This document shows positions 28,856-37,451 of a DNA stretch of 64,000 nucleotides, piece by piece. The notes below the pieces were generated by a model. It ran no database searches. It was not told where the DNA came from and was given only the letters and a program-made list of their open reading frames with translations. Within the stretch, counting starts at the first letter, position 1; every line of letters begins with the position of its first letter. Source of the stretch: Gemmatimonadetes bacterium SCN 70-22 (GTDB taxonomy: Bacteria > Gemmatimonadota > Gemmatimonadetes > Gemmatimonadales > Gemmatimonadaceae). A program made the translations under genes and the position numbers. The stretch lies in assembly GCA_001724275.1 (NCBI GenBank), contig MEDZ01000027.1, positions 1 to 64,000 on the forward strand, written 5' to 3'.

Positions 28856-28909
28856 GCGCCCGCTACCGCACCCGCGCCCGCTACCGCACGCGCGCCCGCT
28901 ACCGCACCC
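28856..28909. repeat. 18-bp tandem repeat, three copies
   Basis: Three nearly perfect copies of an 18-mer (GCGCCCGCTACCGCACCC) cover 28856-28909. The stop codon of the minus-strand BNR gene (28899-28901) lies inside the third copy, so repeat change could alter the C-terminus or 3' end of that gene. Confidence 0.85.
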
Positions 28910-31868
28910 GCGCCAGCGCCCCCTCCAGCTCCCGGAGCGTCGCGTCGGCCGCCGCGCGCACCTGCGTGGTGGGGGCGTAGTCGGCGCCATCCACCATGTC
29001 CAGGAGCTGCGTGAGCCGCCCGCTCAGGCGGCGCAGCGCCGCGTCCAGGCCGGCCGGCGCGCCTTGCAGCTGGCGCACCCGGTCCAGCCCCCCCGCCGCC
29101 CGGTCCACCCCCACGTGCAACCGCACGGCCAGCGCGTGCTGCGCCCGGATCCCCGCCGCCGGCGTCCGCACCCGCGGGTCCATCCGCACGGTGAGCGGCT
29201 GCGTCAGCACCGCCCCGTCCACCGTCAGCCGCACGGTGTAGCGCCCGGGGAGCACGAACGGCCCCAGCGGCTCCGGGACGGTCTGCCCGGGGATCGCCGA
29301 GATGGGGTACGAGAAGGCGAGCGCCCTCGGGCGCGGGTGCCGGATGTCCCAGACGAAGCGATGCAGCCCGGGCTCGGGGCTCAACACCGGCGACGGGCGG
29401 ATCCACCAGTCGGGCCAGTGCCCCTCGGCGCGCGGGTCGGGATCGGGATTGACCCCCTTCTCATACCGCCGCACCACCGTCCCCGCCGAGTCGAGGATCT
29501 CGAGCGTGAGCGTGCCGGCCGTCCCCCCGAGCCAGTAGTGCAGCACCGCCCCGTCCGGGGGGTTCTCGGCGCGCGGCTCGTCAGGGGGAAGCGGCGTGTC
29601 GGTGTACATCGAGTAGCGCACCCGCGTCGCCAGCGCCGGCCTGAAGAGGTGCGCCGCCTTCGCCGTCGGGTTCGACGCCATCTCGCGCAGCGGCGAGATG
29701 TCGTCCAGGATCCAGAAGCCGCGCCCGTGCGTTGCCACCACCAGGTCGTCGTCCTTGATGACGAGGTCGCGGATCGACGTCGCCGGCATGTTCACCTGCA
29801 GCGACACCCAGTGGTCGCCGTCGTCGAACGAGACCCAGACCTTGGTCTCGCTCCCGGCAAAGAGGAGCCCCCGCCGCTTCGGGTCCTCGCGCACCACGTT
29901 GATCGTCGCCCCGCTGTCGATCCCCGTCACGATCCGCGTCCAGCTCTTCCCGCCGTCGTGCGTGCGGAAGATGTGCGGGCGCAGGTCGTCCAGGCGGAGG
30001 GTATTGATCGCCGCGTAGGCGGTGAGCGTGTCGAAGTGCCCCGCGTCCATGAGGGAGACCTTGGCCCACGGGACGAGCTCCGGCGGCGTGACGTTGCGCC
30101 AGCTGCGCCCTCCGTTCATGGTGACGTGGATGAGCCCATCGTCCGACCCCGCCCAGATCACGTTCTCGCGGCGGTAGCTCGGGGCGATGGTGTACACCAC
30201 CCCCGGGTGGCGCGCCCGTGCGCTCGGCTCATTCGCATACTTCCCCACGTTGGGCGGGACGATCGAGTCCTTGCGCGTGAGGTCGGGGGAGATCTCGGTC
30301 CAGTGGTTCCCCCCGTCGGTCGTCTGCCAGATGGTGTTGGCCCCGAAGTAGAGCTTGCGCGGGTTGGTGGGGGCGAAGAGGATCGGCGCGGTGCGCAGCA
30401 TCCGGTAGTTGGCGTCGCGGAACGGCCTGGGGGCCACGTTCTGCGTCTGCCCGGTGCGGTAGTCGAACTTCGAGACCTTCCCGCCGTACATGATGTTCGG
30501 GTCGAGCGGGTCGGGCGCCACGTAGCCGTACTCCTCCACCCCCACCGGGCGCCACTCGCGATACGTGATCTGCCCGTCGTTCCCGCGGCTCAGCACGCAC
30601 GCCGACCCCGACTCCTGCTGCCCGCCGCACACCCGGTAGGGCCACGAGTTGTCGGTGGTGACGTGGTAGAACTGCGCCGTGGGCTGGTTGTACCACGAGC
30701 TCCAGCTCGCGCCGCCGTTGACGGTGATGATGGCCCCCTGGTCGGCGGCGATGAGGATGATGTCCGGGTTGTCCGGGTTGATCCAGATGCGGTGGTAGTC
30801 GTCACCGCCAGGTGCACCGCGAATCATCTTCCACGTCACCCCGGCGTCGGTCGACTTCCAGGTCACGATGCTCCCGCTGTACACCACGTCGGGGTTCTTC
30901 GGGTCCACCTTGACCTCGGCGAAGTCCGAGCCGCGGTTGTGCACCCGCTCGTCGCTCGACGTCCTGGCCCACGAGGCCCCCGCGTCGTCGGAGCGGTAGA
31001 TCCCGCTGCGCTCCCCCGCGTCGATGGTGATGAAGAGGCGGCTCGGCCGGCTCGGCGCGATCGCGATCCCGATGCGCCCCAGCCCCTCGGCGGGGGTGGG
31101 GAGCCCCTTCATGATGGGGGTCCAGCTCTCCCCGCCGTCGGTGGTCTTGAAGAGCCCAGTCCCCTCTCCCTGCCACACCCCGTTCTCCCACGGCCCCTGT
31201 CGCGACTCCCACAGCGCGGCATACAGCGTGTTGGGGTCGTCGGGCGCCATCACCACGTCGATGGCCCCGGTGTTCTCGTCCTTCCCCAGCACCTTGCGGA
31301 ACGTCCTCCCCCCGTCGAGCGAGCGAAACACCCCGCGCTCCTCGTTAGGCCCGTAGGGGTGCCCCAGCACGGCCACGAAGAGGCGGTCGGGATTCCCCGG
31401 GTCGACCACGATCTGGGGGATCTGCTGGCCGTCGCGCAACCCCAGCCGCGCCCACGTCTTCCCGCCATCGGTGGTCTTGTAGACCCCGTCGCCGGTGGAG
31501 AGGTCGGGGCGCTGGAGCCCCTCGCCGCTCCCCACGTAGATGACGTCCGGGTCGCTCGGCGCCACCGCGATGGCCCCGACCGATCCGCTCGGCTGCCCGT
31601 CGAAGATCGGGGTCCACGTGCGCCCGAAGTCGGTCGTCTTCCACACCCCGCCGTTCACCGCGCCGATGTAGAAGGTGTTGGGCTGCTGCCGCACCCCGGT
31701 GGCCGCCTTCGTGCGCCCGGCACGGAACGGCCCGATGTGGCGCCACCGCAGCTCGCCGAACAGCGACGAGGGATGCTGCGCCCGCGCCGGTGCCGGCAGG
31801 GCGGCGAGGACGGCGAGGGCGAGGAGGGCGGTGCGCGCGCGAACGAGCGAAGCCGGCGGGTGGATCAT
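28899..31868 (-). CDS. Secreted BNR/sortilin-like repeat protein
   Basis: 989 residues with a signal peptide (cleavage near ARAQ). Many Asp-box/BNR repeats are visible, for example VYKTTDGGKTWARLG, VFRSLDGGRTFRKV, LFKTTDGGESWTP, IYRSDDAGASWART and IWQTTDGGNHWTEI, which build the large beta-propellers of VPS10/sortilin-like and some glycosidase proteins. After the propellers comes a beta-sandwich-like part and a helical C-terminus. No catalytic residues can be assigned, so glycosidase activity is not claimed. It is the last gene of the symporter-DUF4105-BNR operon, overlapping by 4 nt. Confidence 0.8.
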   Translation of the reverse strand: MIHPPASLVRARTALLALAVLAALPAPARAQHPSSLFGELRWRHIGPFRAGRTKAATGVRQQPNTFYIGAVNGGVWKTTDFGRTWTPIFDGQPSGSVGAIAVAPSDPDVIYVGSGEGLQRPDLSTGDGVYKTTDGGKTWARLGLRDGQQIPQIVVDPGNPDRLFVAVLGHPYGPNEERGVFRSLDGGRTFRKVLGKDENTGAIDVVMAPDDPNTLYAALWESRQGPWENGVWQGEGTGLFKTTDGGESWTPIMKGLPTPAEGLGRIGIAIAPSRPSRLFITIDAGERSGIYRSDDAGASWARTSSDERVHNRGSDFAEVKVDPKNPDVVYSGSIVTWKSTDAGVTWKMIRGAPGGDDYHRIWINPDNPDIILIAADQGAIITVNGGASWSSWYNQPTAQFYHVTTDNSWPYRVCGGQQESGSACVLSRGNDGQITYREWRPVGVEEYGYVAPDPLDPNIMYGGKVSKFDYRTGQTQNVAPRPFRDANYRMLRTAPILFAPTNPRKLYFGANTIWQTTDGGNHWTEISPDLTRKDSIVPPNVGKYANEPSARARHPGVVYTIAPSYRRENVIWAGSDDGLIHVTMNGGRSWRNVTPPELVPWAKVSLMDAGHFDTLTAYAAINTLRLDDLRPHIFRTHDGGKSWTRIVTGIDSGATINVVREDPKRRGLLFAGSETKVWVSFDDGDHWVSLQVNMPATSIRDLVIKDDDLVVATHGRGFWILDDISPLREMASNPTAKAAHLFRPALATRVRYSMYTDTPLPPDEPRAENPPDGAVLHYWLGGTAGTLTLEILDSAGTVVRRYEKGVNPDPDPRAEGHWPDWWIRPSPVLSPEPGLHRFVWDIRHPRPRALAFSYPISAIPGQTVPEPLGPFVLPGRYTVRLTVDGAVLTQPLTVRMDPRVRTPAAGIRAQHALAVRLHVGVDRAAGGLDRVRQLQGAPAGLDAALRRLSGRLTQLLDMVDGADYAPTTQVRAAADATLRELEGALARVR

Positions 31869-32794
31869 GGCGTGCGGTCCTGTTGCGGTGAGGGAACGGT
31901 TGCTTCCGATGGTTTGTCAGCGCGGCGGGCGGGGCGAGCGGCCCCCGCGCGGATCGCCGCCGAGAAGTCGTCGCCCGGCCGCGCGGCGCGTGCGCGGTCG
32001 TTGATGCGGAAGCGCGCGCGGAGCTCGTCCAGCGATCCGCGCGCGTCGATGAGCCCCAGCGAGTGCGCGATCTCGTCGGTGTAGCCCGGGAGGATGGTCT
32101 TGAGGCTCGACGGGATGCGTCCGGGGATCATGCGGTTCACGTGATCCACCAGGTTCGAGGTGCAGTTGCTGGTGAGGGTGTGGTAGAACTCCGGGTGCTC
32201 CTGCAGCGCGTTGGCCCGCTGCAGCATCTCCACGAACATCTGCCGCACGCGCTCGCGCGGCGCCCCGATGGGGTAGAGCAGGACATCGTCGCCGTCGTAC
32301 AGCGCCCGCCTGCCGATGAGGTCGTGCTCGGTGCCGACGATGTAGGCCAGCTCGAACCGTCGCAGCGCGCCGGCCACGAAGCCGTACGTCTCCCCGACCT
32401 CGCGCCGCGCCTCCACCGAGATGGCGACGTACTCGCCGTCGCTGAACCCGAACGACACGAAGGCGTGCGCCGGCCCCCGCCACGCCGAGAAGAACGGCGT
32501 GAGGACGAACCAGGCGCTCTCGATCTCGCCCAGGTCGTACGTCCGCTCCAGGTATCGCTCGGCGAAGTCGTTCGCGGAGGTGTACGCGAAGTCGCGCAGG
32601 TCGTGGATGGTGACGAGCGAGCCGCCGTGGAACTCCGCCCGCGCCAGGCGCCGGTGTTCGGGGGTCCAGGTGCGGTTGGCGCCAGGGACCCTGGGGGCGA
32701 CGAGGGCGAGCCAGAGGAGGGCGACGGCCGCGGCGGCCACGCCAGCCAGCGCCGCGATGCGGAGCACGCTCCCGCCCGTCGACTCGAGGCTCAT
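31865..32794 (-). CDS. Membrane-anchored DUF4105 protein
   Basis: 309 residues from the ATG at 32794. One N-terminal membrane helix (AALAGVAAAAVALLWLALV), then the DUF4105 core: ARAEFHGGSLVTIHDLRDFAY, FSFGFSDGEYVAISVEARREVGETY and a region with YHTLTSNCTSNLVDHVNRM, whose NC and His residues recall a cysteine-peptidase-like (NlpC-like) active site. The domain is predicted periplasmic. Function is not established. It overlaps both neighbours by 4 nt. Confidence 0.8.
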   Translation of the reverse strand: MSLESTGGSVLRIAALAGVAAAAVALLWLALVAPRVPGANRTWTPEHRRLARAEFHGGSLVTIHDLRDFAYTSANDFAERYLERTYDLGEIESAWFVLTPFFSAWRGPAHAFVSFGFSDGEYVAISVEARREVGETYGFVAGALRRFELAYIVGTEHDLIGRRALYDGDDVLLYPIGAPRERVRQMFVEMLQRANALQEHPEFYHTLTSNCTSNLVDHVNRMIPGRIPSSLKTILPGYTDEIAHSLGLIDARGSLDELRARFRINDRARAARPGDDFSAAIRAGAARPARRADKPSEATVPSPQQDRTP

Positions 32795-34059
32795 CCGCCG
32801 TCCCCCCGGGCGCGCCGGGCCAGCACGGCCGCCGACGTCATGTGCCCCGTCACGTTGAGCGTGGTCTTGAAGATGTCGGGGACGGCGTCGAGGGCGATCA
32901 GGATCCCCACCCCCTCCACCGGGAGCCCCACGGTGGGGAAGAGCGGGGCGATGATGAACAGCGACCCCGAGGGAATGCCCGGCACCGAGAACGACATCAG
33001 GACGGCGGCGACGCCGAAGGTGGCCAGCGACGAGAGGCCGAAGGGGACGCCATACAGCCTGGCGATGAAGAGCCCGCCGACGATCCACGACACCGCCAGG
33101 TTGAGCCGGAAGGTCGACACCGCCAGGGGCAACGCGAAGCCCGAGACCTCCCTCCGCAGCTGCAAGCGCTGTTCGGCGGCGTCGAGCATGGCGGGGAGCG
33201 CCGCCAGCGACGAGCGCGTCCCCATCGCCACCACCTGCGCGGGGAGCGCCGCGCGGGCGAAGCGCCCCGGCGGCACGCCGCCGACGAGCACGGCCACCGG
33301 GTAGAGGAGGGCGGTGGCGGCCACCAGGAGGGCGGCGTGGGTGACGAGGTAGAAGCCGATGGCCCCCGCCCCGGAGACGCCGAGCCTGGCGCCGAGGGTG
33401 ATGGCCAGGGCCAGGATGCCTAACGCGGAGAGCCAGAGCACCGCCCGCACCAGGACCAGCATGGCGTCGGCGACGGCGCGAAAGACCCCCAGCACCACGT
33501 CGCGCGTGGCGTCGGGGAGGCGCGAGATGGCCAGGGCGAAGGCGACGGTGAAGACGATGAGGGGGAGCATCGCCCCCTCCGCCGCCGCGGCCACCGGGTT
33601 CACCGGGACGAGCGACGTGAGCCACGCCGCGAAGCCGGGGAGCGGCGGCACCATCCCCGCCCCGCCAGCTGCACGCTCGCGCAGGGCCGCCGCCGAGGCG
33701 GGATCGACCACCAGACGGTCGTACAGCGGAGGGGCGGCCAGGGCGGTGAACAGCGCCACCCCGGCCAGGAGGGCGATGAAGAGGGCCAGCGCGCTCCCCC
33801 CCAGCCGCCCCACCGCCCGCAGGTCGCGCATCGAGGCGATCCCCGTCACCAGGAGCGCCACCACCAGCGGGACGACGGTCATGCGGATCGCGTTCACCCA
33901 CATCGTCCCCACCGGCTCGCTCACCGCCAGGAGCACCGACGCGACGCCGGGAGACGAGGCGGCGGCCACCGCGCCGATGGCGAAGCCGACGGCGAGGGAG
34001 AGCACGGCCGCGAGGCCGCCATTGATGCGGATGACCGGCCGGCCGCCGCGCTTGCGCAT
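32791..34059 (-). CDS. Dicarboxylate/amino acid:cation symporter (SDF family)
   Basis: 422 residues from the ATG at 34059. About eight membrane helices plus two re-entrant hairpins. Family marks: VGTMWVNAIRMTVVPLVVALL, the Ser-rich hairpin region GTRSSLAALPAML, and the substrate/cation-binding stretch IALDAVPDIFKTTLNVTGH. Likely imports dicarboxylates or acidic amino acids with Na+ or H+. First gene of a three-gene operon. A CGTTAGGC octamer encodes Leu-Gly. Confidence 0.9.
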   Translation of the reverse strand: MRKRGGRPVIRINGGLAAVLSLAVGFAIGAVAAASSPGVASVLLAVSEPVGTMWVNAIRMTVVPLVVALLVTGIASMRDLRAVGRLGGSALALFIALLAGVALFTALAAPPLYDRLVVDPASAAALRERAAGGAGMVPPLPGFAAWLTSLVPVNPVAAAAEGAMLPLIVFTVAFALAISRLPDATRDVVLGVFRAVADAMLVLVRAVLWLSALGILALAITLGARLGVSGAGAIGFYLVTHAALLVAATALLYPVAVLVGGVPPGRFARAALPAQVVAMGTRSSLAALPAMLDAAEQRLQLRREVSGFALPLAVSTFRLNLAVSWIVGGLFIARLYGVPFGLSSLATFGVAAVLMSFSVPGIPSGSLFIIAPLFPTVGLPVEGVGILIALDAVPDIFKTTLNVTGHMTSAAVLARRARGDGG

Positions 34060-34134
34060 GGCCACAATGCTACGGCGCGCACCGGGGGGCCTCAACCATG
34101 GTCGCGCGAAGTGTCCGGCGCCCCCCCGCCGCGG

Positions 34135-34971
34135 CTAGAACAACCCCCAGCGGAAGCCGACGCGCCACGACAGGAGCGGCGTCTCCCCCTCGTTCACCCG
34201 CAGCTGGATCTCTCCCCCGGGGAGGTCGATGATGTCCCCTCGCCGCAGGTAGCGCACGTTCCCGTTGCCGTGATAGCGCACCCCGATGTCGAGCGCCCCC
34301 TGCCGCGACGCCCCGATCGGGATCAGGAATCCCCCTCCCCCCGTCCAGGCGAAGGTAGCGTCATCGTAGTTGGTCGACTTGGCGAACGGCTCGTTGTCCC
34401 ACGACCCCTCCACGCTCGACTCGGTCCAGAAGACGGAGAACCCCGCGGTCGCGTTCACGTACGGGCGGATCGGGCCCGAGGGTACAGTGAGCTGCGGCCC
34501 GACCCCCATCCAGAAGATGTTGTTCGACGTCGTCATGTCGACGTTCACGCGCCCGATGGTGGAGCTCAGTGGGACGCGCTTGGTCTCGCGCCCATACCCC
34601 AGGAAGCCCAGCTCGCCCCCCAGGGAGAAGATCCCCTGCCGGTCGAGCTTGTAGTGCACGTTGCCGTCCACCCCGAAGCCCTGCTTCACGTTGTCGCGGA
34701 AGTCGCCCTGCGGCACGGCATAGGTGAACGACGCCCCGGCGTACACGGGGGAGCGGCGCGGGCCGGCGGCACCCGCCGCACGCTCGCGCCCCACCTGGAA
34801 GACCTGCGCATCGGCGGCCGCCGTCAGCATGGTCATCGCCGCCATCGCCGCGGCCGTCATCGCATTCATCGACTTCATCGCCTTCATCGCCTTCGTCGCC
34901 TTCGTCGCCTTCGTCGCCTTCGTCGCCTTCGTCGCCTTCGTCGCCTTCACCACCGCACGCGCCGAGCTCAT
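34135..34971 (-). CDS. Outer-membrane beta-barrel-like protein with a repeat-encoded signal peptide
   Basis: 278 residues from the ATG at 34971, supported by GAGGT about 6 nt upstream. The n-region of the signal peptide is (KAT) repeated six times, then KAMKAMKSM, followed by the hydrophobic core TAAAMAAMTMLTAAADAQ. The mature part alternates strands typical of a small porin-like barrel (YAGASFTYAVPQGDF, GGELGFLGYG, YVNATAGFSVFW) and ends in WRVGFRWGLF, a C-terminal aromatic end suitable for BAM recognition. Function unknown. Confidence 0.7.
   Translation of the reverse strand: MSSARAVVKATKATKATKATKATKATKAMKAMKSMNAMTAAAMAAMTMLTAAADAQVFQVGRERAAGAAGPRRSPVYAGASFTYAVPQGDFRDNVKQGFGVDGNVHYKLDRQGIFSLGGELGFLGYGRETKRVPLSSTIGRVNVDMTTSNNIFWMGVGPQLTVPSGPIRPYVNATAGFSVFWTESSVEGSWDNEPFAKSTNYDDATFAWTGGGGFLIPIGASRQGALDIGVRYHGNGNVRYLRRGDIIDLPGGEIQLRVNEGETPLLSWRVGFRWGLF
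34874..34945. repeat. 9-bp minisatellite inside a signal peptide
   Basis: Eight tandem 9-mers, two TTCATCGCC and six TTCGTCGCC (plus-strand sense), with a degenerate ninth. On the minus strand each reads Lys-Ala-Thr (or Lys-Ala-Met). Copy-number change keeps the reading frame. Confidence 0.92.
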
Positions 34972-35121
34972 ACGAACCTCGTACCACTGTTGGAATTGGA
35001 CTTGTGCCGCGCACGCATCACTTGCCCGTGTGGTACGCCGACCAGCGCGGCGATGTTTCATGGCCGAGGGGCCATCCGCTAGCTTTCGCGGGGAGGGTAC
35101 ACCGGGGTACCGACACCCCTT

Positions 35122-35170
35122 CGCACGCCGCACGCCGCACGCCGAACGCCGCACACCGCACACCGCCTCG
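35122..35170. repeat. Heptamer tandem repeat abutting a start codon
   Basis: Seven consecutive heptamers: three CGCACGC, one CGAACGC, two CGCACAC, one CGCCTCG. They run up to 1 nt before the ATG of the dehydratase-like gene and occupy its ribosome-binding region; no Shine-Dalgarno is visible. Confidence 0.9.
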
Positions 35171-35171
35171 C

Positions 35172-36152
35172 ATGAGCTCCCCCTGGCCGATCACGATCGA
35201 CGACGTCCGCGCCGCGCGCGCGCGCATCGCCCCCTACATGGCGCCGTCGCCGTTGTACAACCACCCCCTCCTCGACGAGGCGACCGGGCACGGGATCACC
35301 GTCCACGTCAAGCACGAGAACTTCAACCCCACCGGGTCGTTCAAGGTGCGCAACGGGCTCTCGTTCATGACGGCGCTGGACGAGGCACAGCGCCGGCGCG
35401 GGGTGGTGGCGGCAACCCGCGGCAACCACGGCCTCGGGATCGCCTACGCCGCCCGCGCCTTCGGCGTCAAGGCGACCATCTGCGTCCCCGTCGGCAACAA
35501 CCCCGACAAGAACGCCGGGATGCGCGCGTTAGGCGCGCGCGTCATCGAGGAGGGGCGCGACTACGACGAGTCGGTGCAGGTGGCCCAGCGCCTCATGGAG
35601 CGCGAAGGCGCCACCCTGGCCCACTCCACCAACGACCGCGCGGTCCTGGCCGGCGCCGCCACGCTCTCCCTCGAGACCTTCGAGGCCCCCGTGCAGCTGG
35701 ACGCCATGGTGGTCGTGGTGGGGGGCGGGTCGCAGGCGGTGGGGGCGCTCACCATCGCGCGCTCCCTCTCCCCCGGCACCCGCGTCTACGCGGTGCAGGC
35801 CGCCGGCGCCTCGGCGTGCCACGACTCCTGGCACGCCGGCCAGCGCCTCACCACCGACCGCGCCGACACCTTCGCCGACGGCCTCGCCACCCGCGGCGCC
35901 TACGACCTCACCTTCCCCACGCTCCAGGCGGGGCTGGCCGGCTTCGTCACCGTCACCGACACCGAGATCGCCGAGGCGCTCCGCACCCTGCTGCGCACCA
36001 CGCACACCCTCGTCGAGGGGGCCGGAGCCGGCGGCTACGCCGGGCTGGCCAGGCTCGCGCCGCAGCTGGCGGGGCAGACGGTGGGAATCATCATCAGCGG
36101 CGCCAACATCGACGAGGCCACGCTCCGCCGCGTCCTCGACCGGGAGCTCTGA
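35172..36152 (+). CDS. Threonine/serine dehydratase-like PLP enzyme
   Basis: 326 residues. Fold-type II PLP enzyme: the Schiff-base Lys lies in NPTGSFKVRNG, the pyridine-ring-side segment is ATRGNHGLGIAYAA, and the phosphate-binding loop is VVVGGGSQAVGAL; the tetraglycine is altered to GGGS. VEGAGAGGYAGL near the C-terminus is also typical. It lacks the C-terminal ACT domain of biosynthetic IlvA, so a catabolic dehydratase or racemase is likely. The start is set by the ATG after the heptamer array. A CGTTAGGC octamer encodes RALGAR. Confidence 0.85.
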   Translation: MSSPWPITIDDVRAARARIAPYMAPSPLYNHPLLDEATGHGITVHVKHENFNPTGSFKVRNGLSFMTALDEAQRRRGVVAATRGNHGLGIAYAARAFGVKATICVPVGNNPDKNAGMRALGARVIEEGRDYDESVQVAQRLMEREGATLAHSTNDRAVLAGAATLSLETFEAPVQLDAMVVVVGGGSQAVGALTIARSLSPGTRVYAVQAAGASACHDSWHAGQRLTTDRADTFADGLATRGAYDLTFPTLQAGLAGFVTVTDTEIAEALRTLLRTTHTLVEGAGAGGYAGLARLAPQLAGQTVGIIISGANIDEATLRRVLDREL

Positions 36153-36264
36153 CGGCCGCAGCCGGGATGACCGCGGCCCCGGCGGCCGGGAGGCGCGACG
36201 ACCGGGCGATTCCCCGACCCAACACGCCGGCACTCGGCACCCCTAACTATCGGAAGCGATCACG

Positions 36265-36666
36265 ATGACGGACGGCGCAGGCGCCGGCAAGGTCCGGCTC
36301 GACAAGTGGCTGTGGGCCGCACGCTTCTTCAAGACCCGCGCCCTGGCCGCCGAGGCCATCGACACCGGGCGCATCGAGGTGAACGGCGAGCGCGCCAAGC
36401 GCGCCAGGCTCGTGCAGGCGGGCGACACGATCCGCGTCCGGCGCCCCCCGTTCGAGCACGTCGTCCGCGTGACCGCCACCGCCGAGCAGCGTGGCTCGGC
36501 GACCGTCGCCGCCACGCTCTACCAGGAAACCGAGGCCTCGAGCAAGGCGCGCGAGGCGCTGGCCGACCAGATGCGGGCCATCGGCCCCAGCGCCTTCCGC
36601 GACCAGGGGCGCCCCAGCAAGAAGGAACGGCGCGACATCGAGCGGTGGCGCGGACGGGGCAAGTGA
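36265..36666 (+). CDS. hslR: Hsp15-like S4-domain RNA-binding protein
   Basis: 133 residues. The S4 domain is VRLDKWLWAARFFKTRALAAEAIDTGRIEVNGERAK, and the C-terminal tail is basic (RPSKKERRDIERWRGRGK), as in Hsp15, which recycles nascent-chain-carrying 50S subunits after stress. Position and length match the family. Confidence 0.92.
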   Translation: MTDGAGAGKVRLDKWLWAARFFKTRALAAEAIDTGRIEVNGERAKRARLVQAGDTIRVRRPPFEHVVRVTATAEQRGSATVAATLYQETEASSKAREALADQMRAIGPSAFRDQGRPSKKERRDIERWRGRGK

Positions 36667-36756
36667 ACGCCGCGGATCGGGGCCCGGCGTGGCGTGCACC
36701 CCCCGCCGGGGCCCGGCATGCCACCCCCCGCAGGTGCCGCACCCGCGACCGGCGTT

Positions 36757-36780
36757 AGGCGCCCGACCTGCGGGGCGCCT
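36757..36780. terminator. Hairpin between convergent hslR and hydrolase genes
   Basis: AGGCGCCC (36757-36764) pairs with GGGCGCCT (36773-36780), an 8-bp stem with an 8-nt loop. The left arm overlaps a CGTTAGGC octamer. It lies between two convergent genes and could act in both directions; there is no T tract. Confidence 0.5.
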
Positions 36781-36785
36781 GAAGA

Positions 36786-37451
36786 TCAGGCGCCGCCGCT
36801 CCCCGCTCCCCCCGCCAGCGCCACCAGCGTCGCCCGGTCCAGCCGGTGCCCCCCCTCGAAGGCGTGCACGCGATAGGGGAGCCCGGCCGCAACGAGTCGC
36901 CCATGCATCGCCTCGGCGTCGATCCACGCGCGGTACTCGTCGCTCGTCCCCAGCACCAGGTCGACCCCCGCCGCCGGGAAGCGCGCGCGGTGCGCCGCGA
37001 GGTCCACGTCGCCCGGAATCTCCCCCGCCCAGGCGATCACCCGCGCCATCGGCGACCCTCCCAGCGCCACCCACCGCATCAGCGTCGCCACCCCCTGCGA
37101 GAACCCCAGCGCGGTGAGCGCGCGCCCGCCCGCGAAGCGCGCCGCCACGGTGTCGAGGTACGACACGTAATCCGCGATCTCCGCGTCGCGATAGTCGCGG
37201 GTCATCCAGGTGGCCCCCACGGGGCGATCGGCGCTCCGCGTGGCCCCCGCCTTCTCCTTGTAGAAGCGGTTGAGCGCCTCGGGGGCGACGATGGCGCGCT
37301 CCGGGGTGGCGATGGCCTTGAACGGGGCAAGGAACTCCGACGCCAGCTGCCCGAAGCCGTGGATCACGATCCACACCTCGCGCGCCTGCTCGGGATCGCC
37401 CAGGACCTGCACGCGCGCCGTGCGCGCGACGGTGAGGCGGTGCTCGCGCAT
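36786..37451 (-). CDS. Alpha/beta hydrolase (carboxylesterase/phospholipase-like)
   Basis: 221 residues from the ATG at 37451, whose first bases overlap the stop of the upstream LysM gene (ATGA). It has an HGFGQ oxyanion motif, nucleophile elbow LGFSQGVA, Asp in VLGTSDEYRAW, and His in EGGHRLD, in the order of the carboxylesterase/lysophospholipase family. No signal peptide, so it acts in the cytoplasm. Substrate unknown. Confidence 0.85.
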   Translation of the reverse strand: MREHRLTVARTARVQVLGDPEQAREVWIVIHGFGQLASEFLAPFKAIATPERAIVAPEALNRFYKEKAGATRSADRPVGATWMTRDYRDAEIADYVSYLDTVAARFAGGRALTALGFSQGVATLMRWVALGGSPMARVIAWAGEIPGDVDLAAHRARFPAAGVDLVLGTSDEYRAWIDAEAMHGRLVAAGLPYRVHAFEGGHRLDRATLVALAGGAGSGGA

